Source: Bacteroidota bacterium (lineage in GTDB: Bacteria; Bacteroidota; Bacteroidia; Palsa-965). From it: a DNA stretch of 36,435 bases. The stretch lies in the NCBI GenBank assembly GCA_003153435.1, contig PLYR01000098.1:1-36435 (forward strand), in the 5' to 3' direction. The translations under genes and the position numbers were made by a program. Numbering within the stretch: position 1 is the stretch's first letter; each line of letters opens with the position of its first letter. The notes beneath the pieces are model-generated. The model saw nothing but the letters and a program-made list of their open reading frames with translations. It was not told the origin of the DNA and did no database searches. Shown here in pieces: positions 8,015 to 15,978 of this stretch.

Positions 8015-8383
8015 TCATTGTTGGTCGATAGGCTGAAATGATATTCCGATTACATCGTAACCAAAACCACCCAGAATTTTTTTCACTCTTACTGCATCAA
8101 AGACAGGACGGGATTCAGGATCGTCAAGCTTTTCACGTATACTCAACATGATTTCTCCTGTATTATTTTCAGGCTTAAAACGAGGTTTGAATTGTATCAC
8201 CCCAGGCAAGGCTGAAATGGAATCTCTCACCTTTTCAACATCGCTCAATGATTGAACTCCATGGAAGGAGATATAACAAATCGAACGATCGGTATGCTGA
8301 GGACTTACACTTTTTCTCTGAGCAGTAATTTGTCCCACTCCGATGATGAAAATAAATAAGAAAAGAGGAATAATTTTTTTCAT
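8015..8383 (-). CDS. Small secreted protein, possible HMA-like ferredoxin fold without metal Cys pair
   Basis: The frame could extend back to 8437, but I prefer the ATG at 8383 because it places a clean signal peptide at the N-terminus (MKKIIPLFLFIFIIGVGQITAQ), giving 122 residues. The mature part contains a strand-helix-strand pattern (ICYISFHGVQSLSDVEKVRDSI then GVIQFKPRF) and ends with a second helix and strand, as in heavy-metal-associated-type folds. The Cys-x-x-Cys metal motif is absent. It ends 19 nt before the large T9SS gene on the same strand, so the two are probably co-transcribed. The function is unknown; the fold suggestion is weak. Confidence 0.6.
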   Translation of the reverse strand: MKKIIPLFLFIFIIGVGQITAQRKSVSPQHTDRSICYISFHGVQSLSDVEKVRDSISALPGVIQFKPRFKPENNTGEIMLSIREKLDDPESRPVFDAVRVKKILGGFGYDVIGISFQPIDQQ

Positions 8384-8588
8384 CTGGACAAGGTTGTAGA
8401 CAAAATTCAAGAAGGCAAGTATGATACTTGCTTTCAAAATAATGTCACGCTAAATATAAAACGATTGAGTAGTTGGTCTTAAGTAATAAGCTAATGTACG
8501 TTATTTCTTTCTCTGTTACGAACTATTGAATCAAATGTTTCGCTTTTAGCGACTTCCAATTTTAATATATTGTTAACAAGACAAGTTA

Positions 8589-8604
8589 ATAGCCTTAGGG
8601 CTAT
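8589..8604. other. Perfect hairpin downstream of the DUF5686 gene
   Basis: ATAGCC (8589-8594) and GGCTAT (8599-8604) form a perfect 6-bp stem with a TTAG loop. It lies 34 nt past the stop of the minus-strand DUF5686 gene. No T-tract follows on the minus strand, so it is not a convincing intrinsic terminator. The rest of 8438-8637 is AT-rich and shows no gene. Confidence 0.35.
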
Positions 8605-8637
8605 GAATATCAACACATTAGAATGAACTAAATCGGA

Positions 8638-11172
8638 CTAGAGCATGAACTGGAGAGAAACTTTGATTCCCCAGTTTTTGATCCCGTAACCCGGGTTCTG
8701 GGAGGCATATTGCGTTATGTATTGGGAGTCGTTATAAGTGGCCCGGTAGATAAAATCAAAACGGAGAATGTCGAAAATATTAGTGATTCCGGCTCCAACT
8801 TCCACATAAGGTTTCTTATTCAATTCACTAAAGAGATTATTCTGATTGAAGTCACGGTTATTACTGCTTAAGGAGCCATATACAGCATTACAGGTAACCA
8901 CTTCCCTCAGATTCCACTTTTTGATGAGTGGAAGGCGGTTAAAGACCAGTCCCATGAAATAATGCTGCACATGCAGTTCCACAAACTGGTCGCTTACAAA
9001 CTCGAAATAATTCATCTGGTTAAAGGCTGTTGAGGAATAAAATGGTGTTTCATTTCCCCGATGTATTTCAAGTAATGTATAGGGCACTGCGGAAAAAACC
9101 TTTCCTGCGGAGATGGAATAGCTCGTACTGCCGAGTATTCCCCACTTTACAAGCTGACTCACGGAGAAGGTGAGTTTATGATATTCAAAATCGCTTCCAA
9201 AAAGGTTTTTGATGCCCATGGTATAATTAAAATCGAATACGGGCTTCTTGGAGGAACCGAATTTCATACGCTCATTACCGTTCTGAATAAACAGATCACC
9301 CATGGATAAACGGGTATCGAATACCAGTTCTGTAATGGAATAATTTTTCTGCTGAAAAATATTGAATGGATCATTTCCAAAAGTAAATGGGAACAGTGGA
9401 AAGGTTCTGACATTCTGGAAGGTGATTCGTTCTGTGAGTCCTTTCGTCACTTCTGTTTCATACCATGCACGGGCTTCATTTTTACGAACGAACTGCCGGA
9501 GATCTCCAAAAGCATAACTGGTGTTATAGAGTGCATTGTTTGCATTTCCAATGGTCTGTCCGGTTGAATAATCAAAGGCTGTTCCGACCCGCTCTACATC
9601 GTCTCTATATTCTATACCGGCTTTAGTCCAAGGAAACCGGGAGATGATTTTTTCGAGTTGAAGATTATATTTCCAGCCTTTATCCTGAAATCCATAAGCC
9701 CCATATCCTCTGAAGATCCAGCTTTTGCTGACCTTATTGTTTGTCCGGAATCCAAGCCTTACCCTATTCCCTTCATAGCTGTTATAAGAATAGGCATTAA
9801 TATAGTGGCCGAGATCGATCGGCCCTACGGTGACATAACCCATGAATAAAAAATACAAAGTATTCACCCCTCCTTTGATAATTGGAATCATCCGTACGGT
9901 ATCTATTACCTGAAAATTCATAGCCTCCAGCTTAGACAAAGGCTCGGGCCGGAGAGAATCCCAGTAGGTATTCCTCTTGAGCAATGCGTCTTCTGCAAAA
10001 TCGGTATTCTTTTCAAAGAACTCCCCGGTCATCGGTTGATCCACGACATATTCTGAACTATTCTGATAAATCTTCTGAACCATGCTCACGAAATTTTCAG
10101 TGAGGTCGACATAATCAATAAGGATCCTTGTTTTCGAAGGCATCCATGGACCGGCCGAAGTGGGAATCAGTTCCTGTTGAATATGGACCCTTTCAACGAG
10201 ATCGAAGTTGGCTTCTTTCGGGATTTCCAGATCCACTTGCTTGAGTACCCATGAACTGTCAGCAATCCAAATGAACCCTGTAAACGCGGCGTCATGGATG
10301 TTTCGTGGCATCACATTAATTTTATAGGTATATCGTGTCCCTGTTAATGCGCTGTCTATTAGGTAATATCTATAGAAATTCATTGCATTGTCAGCCAGAG
10401 GTGAGAGGAACGGTTTCTTAAGAATATCTACATTATCACTGTAGAAATTATAATTGTCGAAATCAGAGCCGGTGAGCTGTGAGGCAGCACTCCCATCTTT
10501 CTTTCCCACAAAGTTCATGTGAATGGCTTTCACATTCTCCCTCTTCTTACGCGGGTCTTTCTGATAATAAACATCTGAAACTACTTCTGCAAAATAGACA
10601 GGAAGGTTGGCCTTACTATCACCTGCAATGACATCCATACTGTCGTACATACTAACCAGCGGGTGAAAGATTGGCCATCTCCTGATTTTTTTAGTCATAT
10701 TATCAATATCCGCTTCTGTCTTCGTGTAACTTTTGTAGTGAATATGATTCAGGCTTTCCTTGTCGTATTTCTTTTTGTTGTCGATAGCATTTTGAACTAT
10801 TCTCAAAGCCGGGTTTATTCCCGGATGGATAACCACTCCTTCCAGCATCTTGGAATCCTTCACAAGCTGGAAGTCTACTATCTGCACCTTTTCTGTATTC
10901 CTGATTTTTTTACTTCGTGCCCGATAACCCAGGTATCTGGCAGTTAAGGAATCTGTGAGGAAGGTACTTTTAAGTACATAATATCCTTCAAAATCTGTTG
11001 TCGTTCCTGAAAGAGTTCCTTTGAAATACACATTGACATAAGGCATGCCGTCGTTCGTTCCGAACTCCGTCACCCTTCCCCGGAGGGTAATTTCCTGCTG
11101 TGCGTGCAGGTATAATCCTGAAAAACAGCACAAGAGAAGAAAACAGATATGCCGGAGTCTGGGGAGAAACAT
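8638..11172 (-). CDS. DUF5686 family outer-membrane protein with carboxypeptidase-regulatory-like domain
   Basis: An 844-residue envelope protein. Residues 1-25 are a signal peptide (ending LYLHAQ). Residues 28-110 are a carboxypeptidase-D regulatory-like beta-sandwich (ITLRGRVTEFGTNDGMPYVN, then GTTTDFEGYY). The remainder matches the DUF5686 family of the Bacteroidota: a periplasmic part with the NAIDNKKKYDKESL helix, then a long stretch of alternating amphipathic strands (about 440-844) expected to be an outer-membrane beta-barrel, ending NWGIKVSLQFML. The architecture resembles TonB-dependent transporters but there is no plug domain. The biochemical role is not known to me. It is divergent from the TPR gene at 11293. 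Confidence 0.82.
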   Translation of the reverse strand: MFLPRLRHICFLLLCCFSGLYLHAQQEITLRGRVTEFGTNDGMPYVNVYFKGTLSGTTTDFEGYYVLKSTFLTDSLTARYLGYRARSKKIRNTEKVQIVDFQLVKDSKMLEGVVIHPGINPALRIVQNAIDNKKKYDKESLNHIHYKSYTKTEADIDNMTKKIRRWPIFHPLVSMYDSMDVIAGDSKANLPVYFAEVVSDVYYQKDPRKKRENVKAIHMNFVGKKDGSAASQLTGSDFDNYNFYSDNVDILKKPFLSPLADNAMNFYRYYLIDSALTGTRYTYKINVMPRNIHDAAFTGFIWIADSSWVLKQVDLEIPKEANFDLVERVHIQQELIPTSAGPWMPSKTRILIDYVDLTENFVSMVQKIYQNSSEYVVDQPMTGEFFEKNTDFAEDALLKRNTYWDSLRPEPLSKLEAMNFQVIDTVRMIPIIKGGVNTLYFLFMGYVTVGPIDLGHYINAYSYNSYEGNRVRLGFRTNNKVSKSWIFRGYGAYGFQDKGWKYNLQLEKIISRFPWTKAGIEYRDDVERVGTAFDYSTGQTIGNANNALYNTSYAFGDLRQFVRKNEARAWYETEVTKGLTERITFQNVRTFPLFPFTFGNDPFNIFQQKNYSITELVFDTRLSMGDLFIQNGNERMKFGSSKKPVFDFNYTMGIKNLFGSDFEYHKLTFSVSQLVKWGILGSTSYSISAGKVFSAVPYTLLEIHRGNETPFYSSTAFNQMNYFEFVSDQFVELHVQHYFMGLVFNRLPLIKKWNLREVVTCNAVYGSLSSNNRDFNQNNLFSELNKKPYVEVGAGITNIFDILRFDFIYRATYNDSQYITQYASQNPGYGIKNWGIKVSLQFML

Positions 11173-11292
11173 GAGTGGTAAAGTTAAGAAAATATCTATG
11201 AGACTCAGACCGGAATAGGGGCTAACAGTATGTTGAAGAGAATAATGAAACAGAAATTGCTTAACTTAGGGATAACCATTTCCGGAAATTAA

Positions 11293-12528
11293 ATGTATTC
11301 CTTCAGGGCTTCATTATTCATCCTACTCTTCTTCTTTACAGCCTCCGCCTCTGCCCAGTTTTCCCGGAGGGACCAGAGACGCTACAGCCTGGCCGAGAAA
11401 AAATACGAACAGCTGAAATTCGATGATGCTGAAAAACTTCTTCTTCCACTCAGCAAAAGATATCCTAATTCGAGTGCGGTATGGGATTTACTTTCCCAGG
11501 TCCAGATTCGAAATTATTACGTACGCAGTCAGCAAGATATGATCTTCAGCCTTGCAAAACCTGATTCTACTTATAAGCCCAACTCAGCGGAAAGGAGCAG
11601 AAGAGACAGTCTTGACCGGATCTTTGTACGCATTATGAATGATGGAAGGCCCTCCTTACGCTACTTCAACCGGTCTGTTAATACCTGGAGAGAAGCCACG
11701 CTGCGTTGTTCAGATGCTGAACTCCCTTCGATGCTTCTGAGAACCTGTGTCCTCGATCCTCCTTCAACTGACTCTTCTGAATTGCCCAAAGCTATGCTAC
11801 AGTTTAAATTGGGGGAAGAGGCCCTCGGGAAACAAAACTATGCGGATGCGATTCAGTTTTTTAGTCAAACACTTAAATATGACAGTCTTTTTTTCAGTGC
11901 ACGAATTAATCTGGGTAATGCCTATTTCTATAACAAAGAATTCCTGCTTGCTACAGGTACCTTTCGCGAATGTATAAGGCAAAGGCCTTATCTTCAGGAA
12001 CCCCGTAAATACCTTGTAGATGCTCTCTTTCAGTTGCAGGAAATAGATCAGGCCAAGCATGAAGCCATAGAGGCTATCATTCTTTACCCCGATGTTAGCA
12101 TGTTCCTTAAACTCCAGTCCATCGCCCGAGCAAATAACCATTCATTCGACCGGCATTGGCAGGAGCGTGTTGTTTTCCCAAACACAGTTGGTGATCAGCC
12201 ACTGAATGAAAAAGGAGACCGTGACTGGATGGAATATATAAACGGATTTTCGATTATTGAGCAGTATTGCAACAAAGACGGAATCATCATTAAAAAAAAC
12301 AACCTCACTCAATCAACCTATTCAGAGATTTTCTCCTGGGAATATATGTTAAAGAAAACCTCAGTAGACAAATTTATCTCTGCCAGGAAAATGCAGGAGG
12401 CCGGTTACCTGGATTGCTATGTGATGCTCAGTGAGTATCACATCGATTTCAATGCTCAATACCAGGATTTTGCCCGCAAAAACAAAGATAAGCTACGGAG
12501 TTATATGGAATTCCTGATGTCAGAATGA
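11293..12528 (+). CDS. Secreted TPR-repeat protein
   Basis: A 411-residue protein with a signal peptide (1-22, ending SASAQ). An N-terminal helix pair (RYSLAEKKYEQLKFDDAEKL) is the first tetratricopeptide unit, and residues about 168-270 hold further units (GEEALGKQNYADAIQFFSQ, ARINLGNAYFYNKEFLLATG, LVDALFQLQEIDQAKHEA). The C-terminal 130 residues are not recognisable as repeats. TPR proteins are scaffolds for protein assemblies; here the position between envelope genes suggests a periplasmic location. No partner can be named. It converges with the LpxR-like gene, 9 nt between stops. Confidence 0.72.
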   Translation: MYSFRASLFILLFFFTASASAQFSRRDQRRYSLAEKKYEQLKFDDAEKLLLPLSKRYPNSSAVWDLLSQVQIRNYYVRSQQDMIFSLAKPDSTYKPNSAERSRRDSLDRIFVRIMNDGRPSLRYFNRSVNTWREATLRCSDAELPSMLLRTCVLDPPSTDSSELPKAMLQFKLGEEALGKQNYADAIQFFSQTLKYDSLFFSARINLGNAYFYNKEFLLATGTFRECIRQRPYLQEPRKYLVDALFQLQEIDQAKHEAIEAIILYPDVSMFLKLQSIARANNHSFDRHWQERVVFPNTVGDQPLNEKGDRDWMEYINGFSIIEQYCNKDGIIIKKNNLTQSTYSEIFSWEYMLKKTSVDKFISARKMQEAGYLDCYVMLSEYHIDFNAQYQDFARKNKDKLRSYMEFLMSE

Positions 12529-12537
12529 GCATTTATT

Positions 12538-13509
12538 TCAGAAAGCGACTGTGATATTTATTTTGCCCCATGCATGCATCATTCCGGTGCGGAACTCAGG
12601 AGTAATGTGAATTAAGGAATACTCAAGGCCTAATTTTTTGTATGAAAAAATAAGGCCGTACTGATATCCATAAACCAACCGCTCCACATCACGATTGGGT
12701 ATTGTATAAACACTACCCTGATCAAAGACTCCGCCTTGAAGAGTTGCATTGTAACCCACACCCTCCACCCAAGCACGGGCAAATCCATAAAATGAAAACT
12801 TCTTAGCCTCGGCATTTTCACCTGCCCTGATGGCAGAGAAATAGGAGTACATTTTACCCAACCGAAACAACCCCGCTGCGGTCACCTCATCATTCAGCGT
12901 ACCTGCCTCTGCCTTTCCTTCCAAAATAAAATTCACATACTTGGCATTGATAATTCCTTTATCATAGGTGAGAGAATAATTGATTACTACATCCTGGCCT
13001 ATCTGATATCCCCAACCCTGAGGAATTGGATCCACCAGAACACGGTGAATCGCCTTCTGTTCATCATCACAAAGCGCACAATGCCCTGTTACACCCAGAT
13101 CCAGTTCTGACTTAAGCCGCTGCTTATTGGCTTCATCATTTGATGTAAGGAATGCTCCTGCAAAGAGAACGGAGGCGTAGGGCCTGTCGCCATGCAAAAT
13201 GGAGTCACTCCGCAAATGGGTGGGAGTATAGCATTTCTGGTCCAGTGTAATCCCATAATGCCTCACCGAATTCTTCCGAAACCCGAGTAGGGCATGTGAA
13301 AGGGGGTTTTTCCTTAATGCCGGAAAAACCAGTTCATATCGGATCCCCTGGGTATAATAAATGTCAGTGTTCGTAAATACATCATTGTCATAGTCATGGG
13401 AAATGTATCGGAACGCGGATAGCTCATTCGGTTTACGGACAGAGTCCTGGGCATTCCCGTCTACTTCTGCAAGAAGCAAAGCAATCAATACTATCAGATA
13501 TAGTCTCAT
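12538..13509 (-). CDS. LpxR-like lipid A deacylase family protein (DUF2219)
   Basis: A 323-residue outer-membrane protein with a signal peptide (1-21, ending DGNAQ). It shows the LpxR / DUF2219 hallmarks: DNDVFTNTDIYYTQG near the mature N-terminus (Asn42, Asp43), GDRPYAS at 107-113, DEQKAIHRV with His155, and PQGWGYQI at 163-170. In Salmonella LpxR, an Asn-Asp pair near the N-terminus and a His form the active site for 3'-O-deacylation of lipid A, and the corresponding residues seem to be present. It is expected to be a 12-stranded barrel acting on the outer leaflet. Activity on this organism's lipid A is inferred, and many Bacteroidota homologues are uncharacterised. Confidence 0.75.
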   Translation of the reverse strand: MRLYLIVLIALLLAEVDGNAQDSVRKPNELSAFRYISHDYDNDVFTNTDIYYTQGIRYELVFPALRKNPLSHALLGFRKNSVRHYGITLDQKCYTPTHLRSDSILHGDRPYASVLFAGAFLTSNDEANKQRLKSELDLGVTGHCALCDDEQKAIHRVLVDPIPQGWGYQIGQDVVINYSLTYDKGIINAKYVNFILEGKAEAGTLNDEVTAAGLFRLGKMYSYFSAIRAGENAEAKKFSFYGFARAWVEGVGYNATLQGGVFDQGSVYTIPNRDVERLVYGYQYGLIFSYKKLGLEYSLIHITPEFRTGMMHAWGKINITVAF

Positions 13510-13541
13510 TTTATGGTCCCGCCAAACAGGGCTGGGTTCAC

Positions 13542-15635
13542 TTAGTATGATAGGAGCTCCCCGATCAACACAGAAACTTTAGCTGCGTTAGGAAGCATCC
13601 TGGCTTCCAGAACCGAATTGAGTGGGATCGCAGGAAGGTTTTCTGCACCCATAATTTTAACAGGAGCATCCAGACTTGCAAAGCAAGCTTCCGAAATACG
13701 CCCTGCGAGGGCCTGAGCGAAACTATTATTTGCAGATTCTTCAGTTAAGACTAGGCAACGGTTATGTTTTCTGACTGAACTGAAAATGGCAGCTTCATCC
13801 AGAGGGTTCAGTGTGCGTAGATCCAGAATTTCAACCCGACCAGGATATCCTACTGCGGCATTCTTGGCCCAATAAACTCCCATTCCATACGTAATAATGG
13901 TAAGGGAAGATTGTTCTTGACCTCCCTCCGCCTCCTGCACGATCCTTGCCTTACCAAAAGGTATGATATAATCTTCGTCAGGTTCAATCGTTTTCGCATC
14001 TTCCGTGCCTTTTATCTTGCTCCAGTATAGTCCTTTGTGCTCAAAAATGACTACTGGATTAGGGTCGTAATAAGCTGCTTTTATAAGACCTTTCAGATCG
14101 GCGCCGGTGGAGGGGTATGCAATTTTGACCCCACGGATATTGGCCACTACACTTTCAACACTTGAAGAGTGATAAGGCCCCCCGCTTCCGTAAGCGCCAA
14201 TTGGAACCCGAATAATACAACTCACCGGCCATTTACCATTACTGAGGTAACACGATCGGCTGACTTCGGTAAAAAGTTGATTCAACCCCGGCCAGATATA
14301 ATCAGCGAACTGAACCTCTACAATGGGTTTCAATCCGGCGGCACTCATTCCAACGGTAGAACCGATGATGAAAGCCTCCATAATTGGTGTATTAAAGACC
14401 CGGTTATCACCGAATTGCTGAGCCAGCGTTGCAGCTTCCCGGAATACTCCACCAAGCCTGCCACCTACATCCTGTCCATATAACAGGCATTCCGGATGCT
14501 TTGCCATCAGTTCACGTATTGCAAAGAGAGCCGAGTCTACCATCACTGTGGGCTGTTTTCCTTCAGGTGCGCGTATTCCTTTTTCCTCAGTCACCGGTGT
14601 AGGTGCATAATCGTGCAGAAATAAGTCCTCTGGTTGGGGATCATCAGCTTTCAGTGCTTCCTGATACTGGCCAGCAACATCCTGCTTAGCATGCTTTTCA
14701 ATTTCATTCAATTGCTTCACCTCGAAACCTGCAACAATCATTTGGTTGCGGAGCATCGGAAAAGGGTCACGCAGAGAGGCCTCTTCCAGGTCATCACGGT
14801 ACCATTCTTTTCTAACTCCGGAAGTATGATGATTTAACAAAGGAACTTTTGCATGAATAAGAAAGGGTCTTCGCTCCTTCCTGATAATCTCCAATACCTC
14901 TCTGATCGTCTCATATGATTTAATAAAATCGCTCCCATTGATGCTTCTCACTTCCAGTCCCTTAAATCCTCTGGCATACTCGGCTGCATCTTGTGCCCGG
15001 ATCTCTTTTGCATTGGCAGAAATATCCCATTCATTATCCTGGACGAGGTAGAGGATCGGTAGCTTTTTGAGCACTGCCATCTGAAACGCCTCAGCTACCT
15101 CTCCTTCTGTAATTGAAGCATCTCCCAATGAACAAACTACAACAGGCTTATCCAGGGCACTCGCATCATCCATCCCAGTCTTTTCTCTGTATTGCACACC
15201 CATGGCAATGCCGGTGGTAGGTATGGCTTGCATACCGGTGGCAGAACTCTGCATCGGTATTTTCGGCATTCCGTCTCTCTTCAGACTAGGGTGACAATAG
15301 TAAGTCCGCCCCCCTGAAAAAGGGTCGTCTCGCTTTCCTAATAACTGAAGCATGAGTTCGTAAGGTTTCATTCCGATACCAAGCAGGATACTATCGTCTC
15401 TGTAATATGCAGAAAGATAATCCTGAGGCTTAAGTTGTAAACCCATTGCAAGTTGAATGGCTTCATGCCCTCTGGAGGTAGCATGCACATACCTTGCAGT
15501 AACTTCCTTATTCTCCTCATAAATTTCAGACATCGCCTTGGCGGTACACATCAGCCCGAAAGCTTTCAGAAGTACCTCTTCCGGAAGAGAAGCATTTATT
15601 TTTTTCATTGGATTGCCAGCAAGAGGTATACTCAT
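13542..15635 (-). CDS. Fused E1 alpha/beta subunit of a 2-oxo-acid dehydrogenase complex
   Basis: A 697-residue thiamine-diphosphate enzyme. Residues about 20-330 are the E1 alpha part with GHEAIQLAMG and the ThDP motif GDAS (171-174) running to Asn201 in LVQDNEWDIS. Residues about 355-697 are the E1 beta part with LLYGQDVGGRLGGVFREA, the NTPIMEAFIIG loop and EVQFADYIWPG. It decarboxylates a 2-oxo acid and passes the acyl group to a lipoylated E2. The fused form is common in Bacteroidota and is closest in style to the branched-chain 2-oxoisovalerate enzyme. No E2 or E3 lies nearby, so the substrate is not settled. The translation start could also be the ATG at 15608, which begins MKKINASLPEE and may be the true one. 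Confidence 0.82.
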   Translation of the reverse strand: MSIPLAGNPMKKINASLPEEVLLKAFGLMCTAKAMSEIYEENKEVTARYVHATSRGHEAIQLAMGLQLKPQDYLSAYYRDDSILLGIGMKPYELMLQLLGKRDDPFSGGRTYYCHPSLKRDGMPKIPMQSSATGMQAIPTTGIAMGVQYREKTGMDDASALDKPVVVCSLGDASITEGEVAEAFQMAVLKKLPILYLVQDNEWDISANAKEIRAQDAAEYARGFKGLEVRSINGSDFIKSYETIREVLEIIRKERRPFLIHAKVPLLNHHTSGVRKEWYRDDLEEASLRDPFPMLRNQMIVAGFEVKQLNEIEKHAKQDVAGQYQEALKADDPQPEDLFLHDYAPTPVTEEKGIRAPEGKQPTVMVDSALFAIRELMAKHPECLLYGQDVGGRLGGVFREAATLAQQFGDNRVFNTPIMEAFIIGSTVGMSAAGLKPIVEVQFADYIWPGLNQLFTEVSRSCYLSNGKWPVSCIIRVPIGAYGSGGPYHSSSVESVVANIRGVKIAYPSTGADLKGLIKAAYYDPNPVVIFEHKGLYWSKIKGTEDAKTIEPDEDYIIPFGKARIVQEAEGGQEQSSLTIITYGMGVYWAKNAAVGYPGRVEILDLRTLNPLDEAAIFSSVRKHNRCLVLTEESANNSFAQALAGRISEACFASLDAPVKIMGAENLPAIPLNSVLEARMLPNAAKVSVLIGELLSY

Positions 15636-15978
15636 GAACCTGTTATTTACAGAATAAAATGTATGATAAACTTAGTCTTATTTATGTATTATTACTGTTG
15701 TTTTCCAAATTTCAGTACATTATATCAATATTCTTCAAATCATAGAACATCCTTCTGAACCTGTTCTCTCTTTTGAACTGCAACGAATATTCTTTGGAGC
15801 GTTCTTTTTCATGAGTAAAATAACCTGATTTTCGGTTAATCTCCAAGTCAGCCAGATGAACAGGAAGATTAGTTAGAGCAATTGATTTCATTCAAATTCC
15901 TCACGAAACTTTGAAAGCCCGCAATTCCGAAAACGGAATATATTCCTGATCTTGCGCTAAATTTTACATAAAATAATC
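15636..15978. other. Divergent intergenic region of 343 nt
   Basis: This AT-rich stretch separates the E1 gene from the dipeptidyl-peptidase III gene and must hold both promoters. On the plus strand TAAATTTT at 15958-15965 is a 7-of-8 match to TAnnTTTG, 13 nt before the ATG at 15979. A small stem-loop, TAACC (15821-15825) with GGTTA (15834-15838), is present. I see no coding frame, RNA gene or strong terminator in it. Confidence 0.5.

Noticed and set aside
8384-8437. Upstream extension of the small secreted protein to 8437
   Set aside because: The extension would bury the signal peptide 18 residues inside the protein; the ATG at 8383 gives a normal signal sequence.
8589-8604. Hairpin as an intrinsic terminator for the DUF5686 gene
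   Set aside because: The stem is perfect but no T-tract follows on the minus strand, so I list it only as a hairpin.
15636-15978. Possible small gene or regulatory RNA in the 343-nt divergent gap
   Set aside because: No frame with a sensible start and composition, no stable long structure and no terminator were seen.
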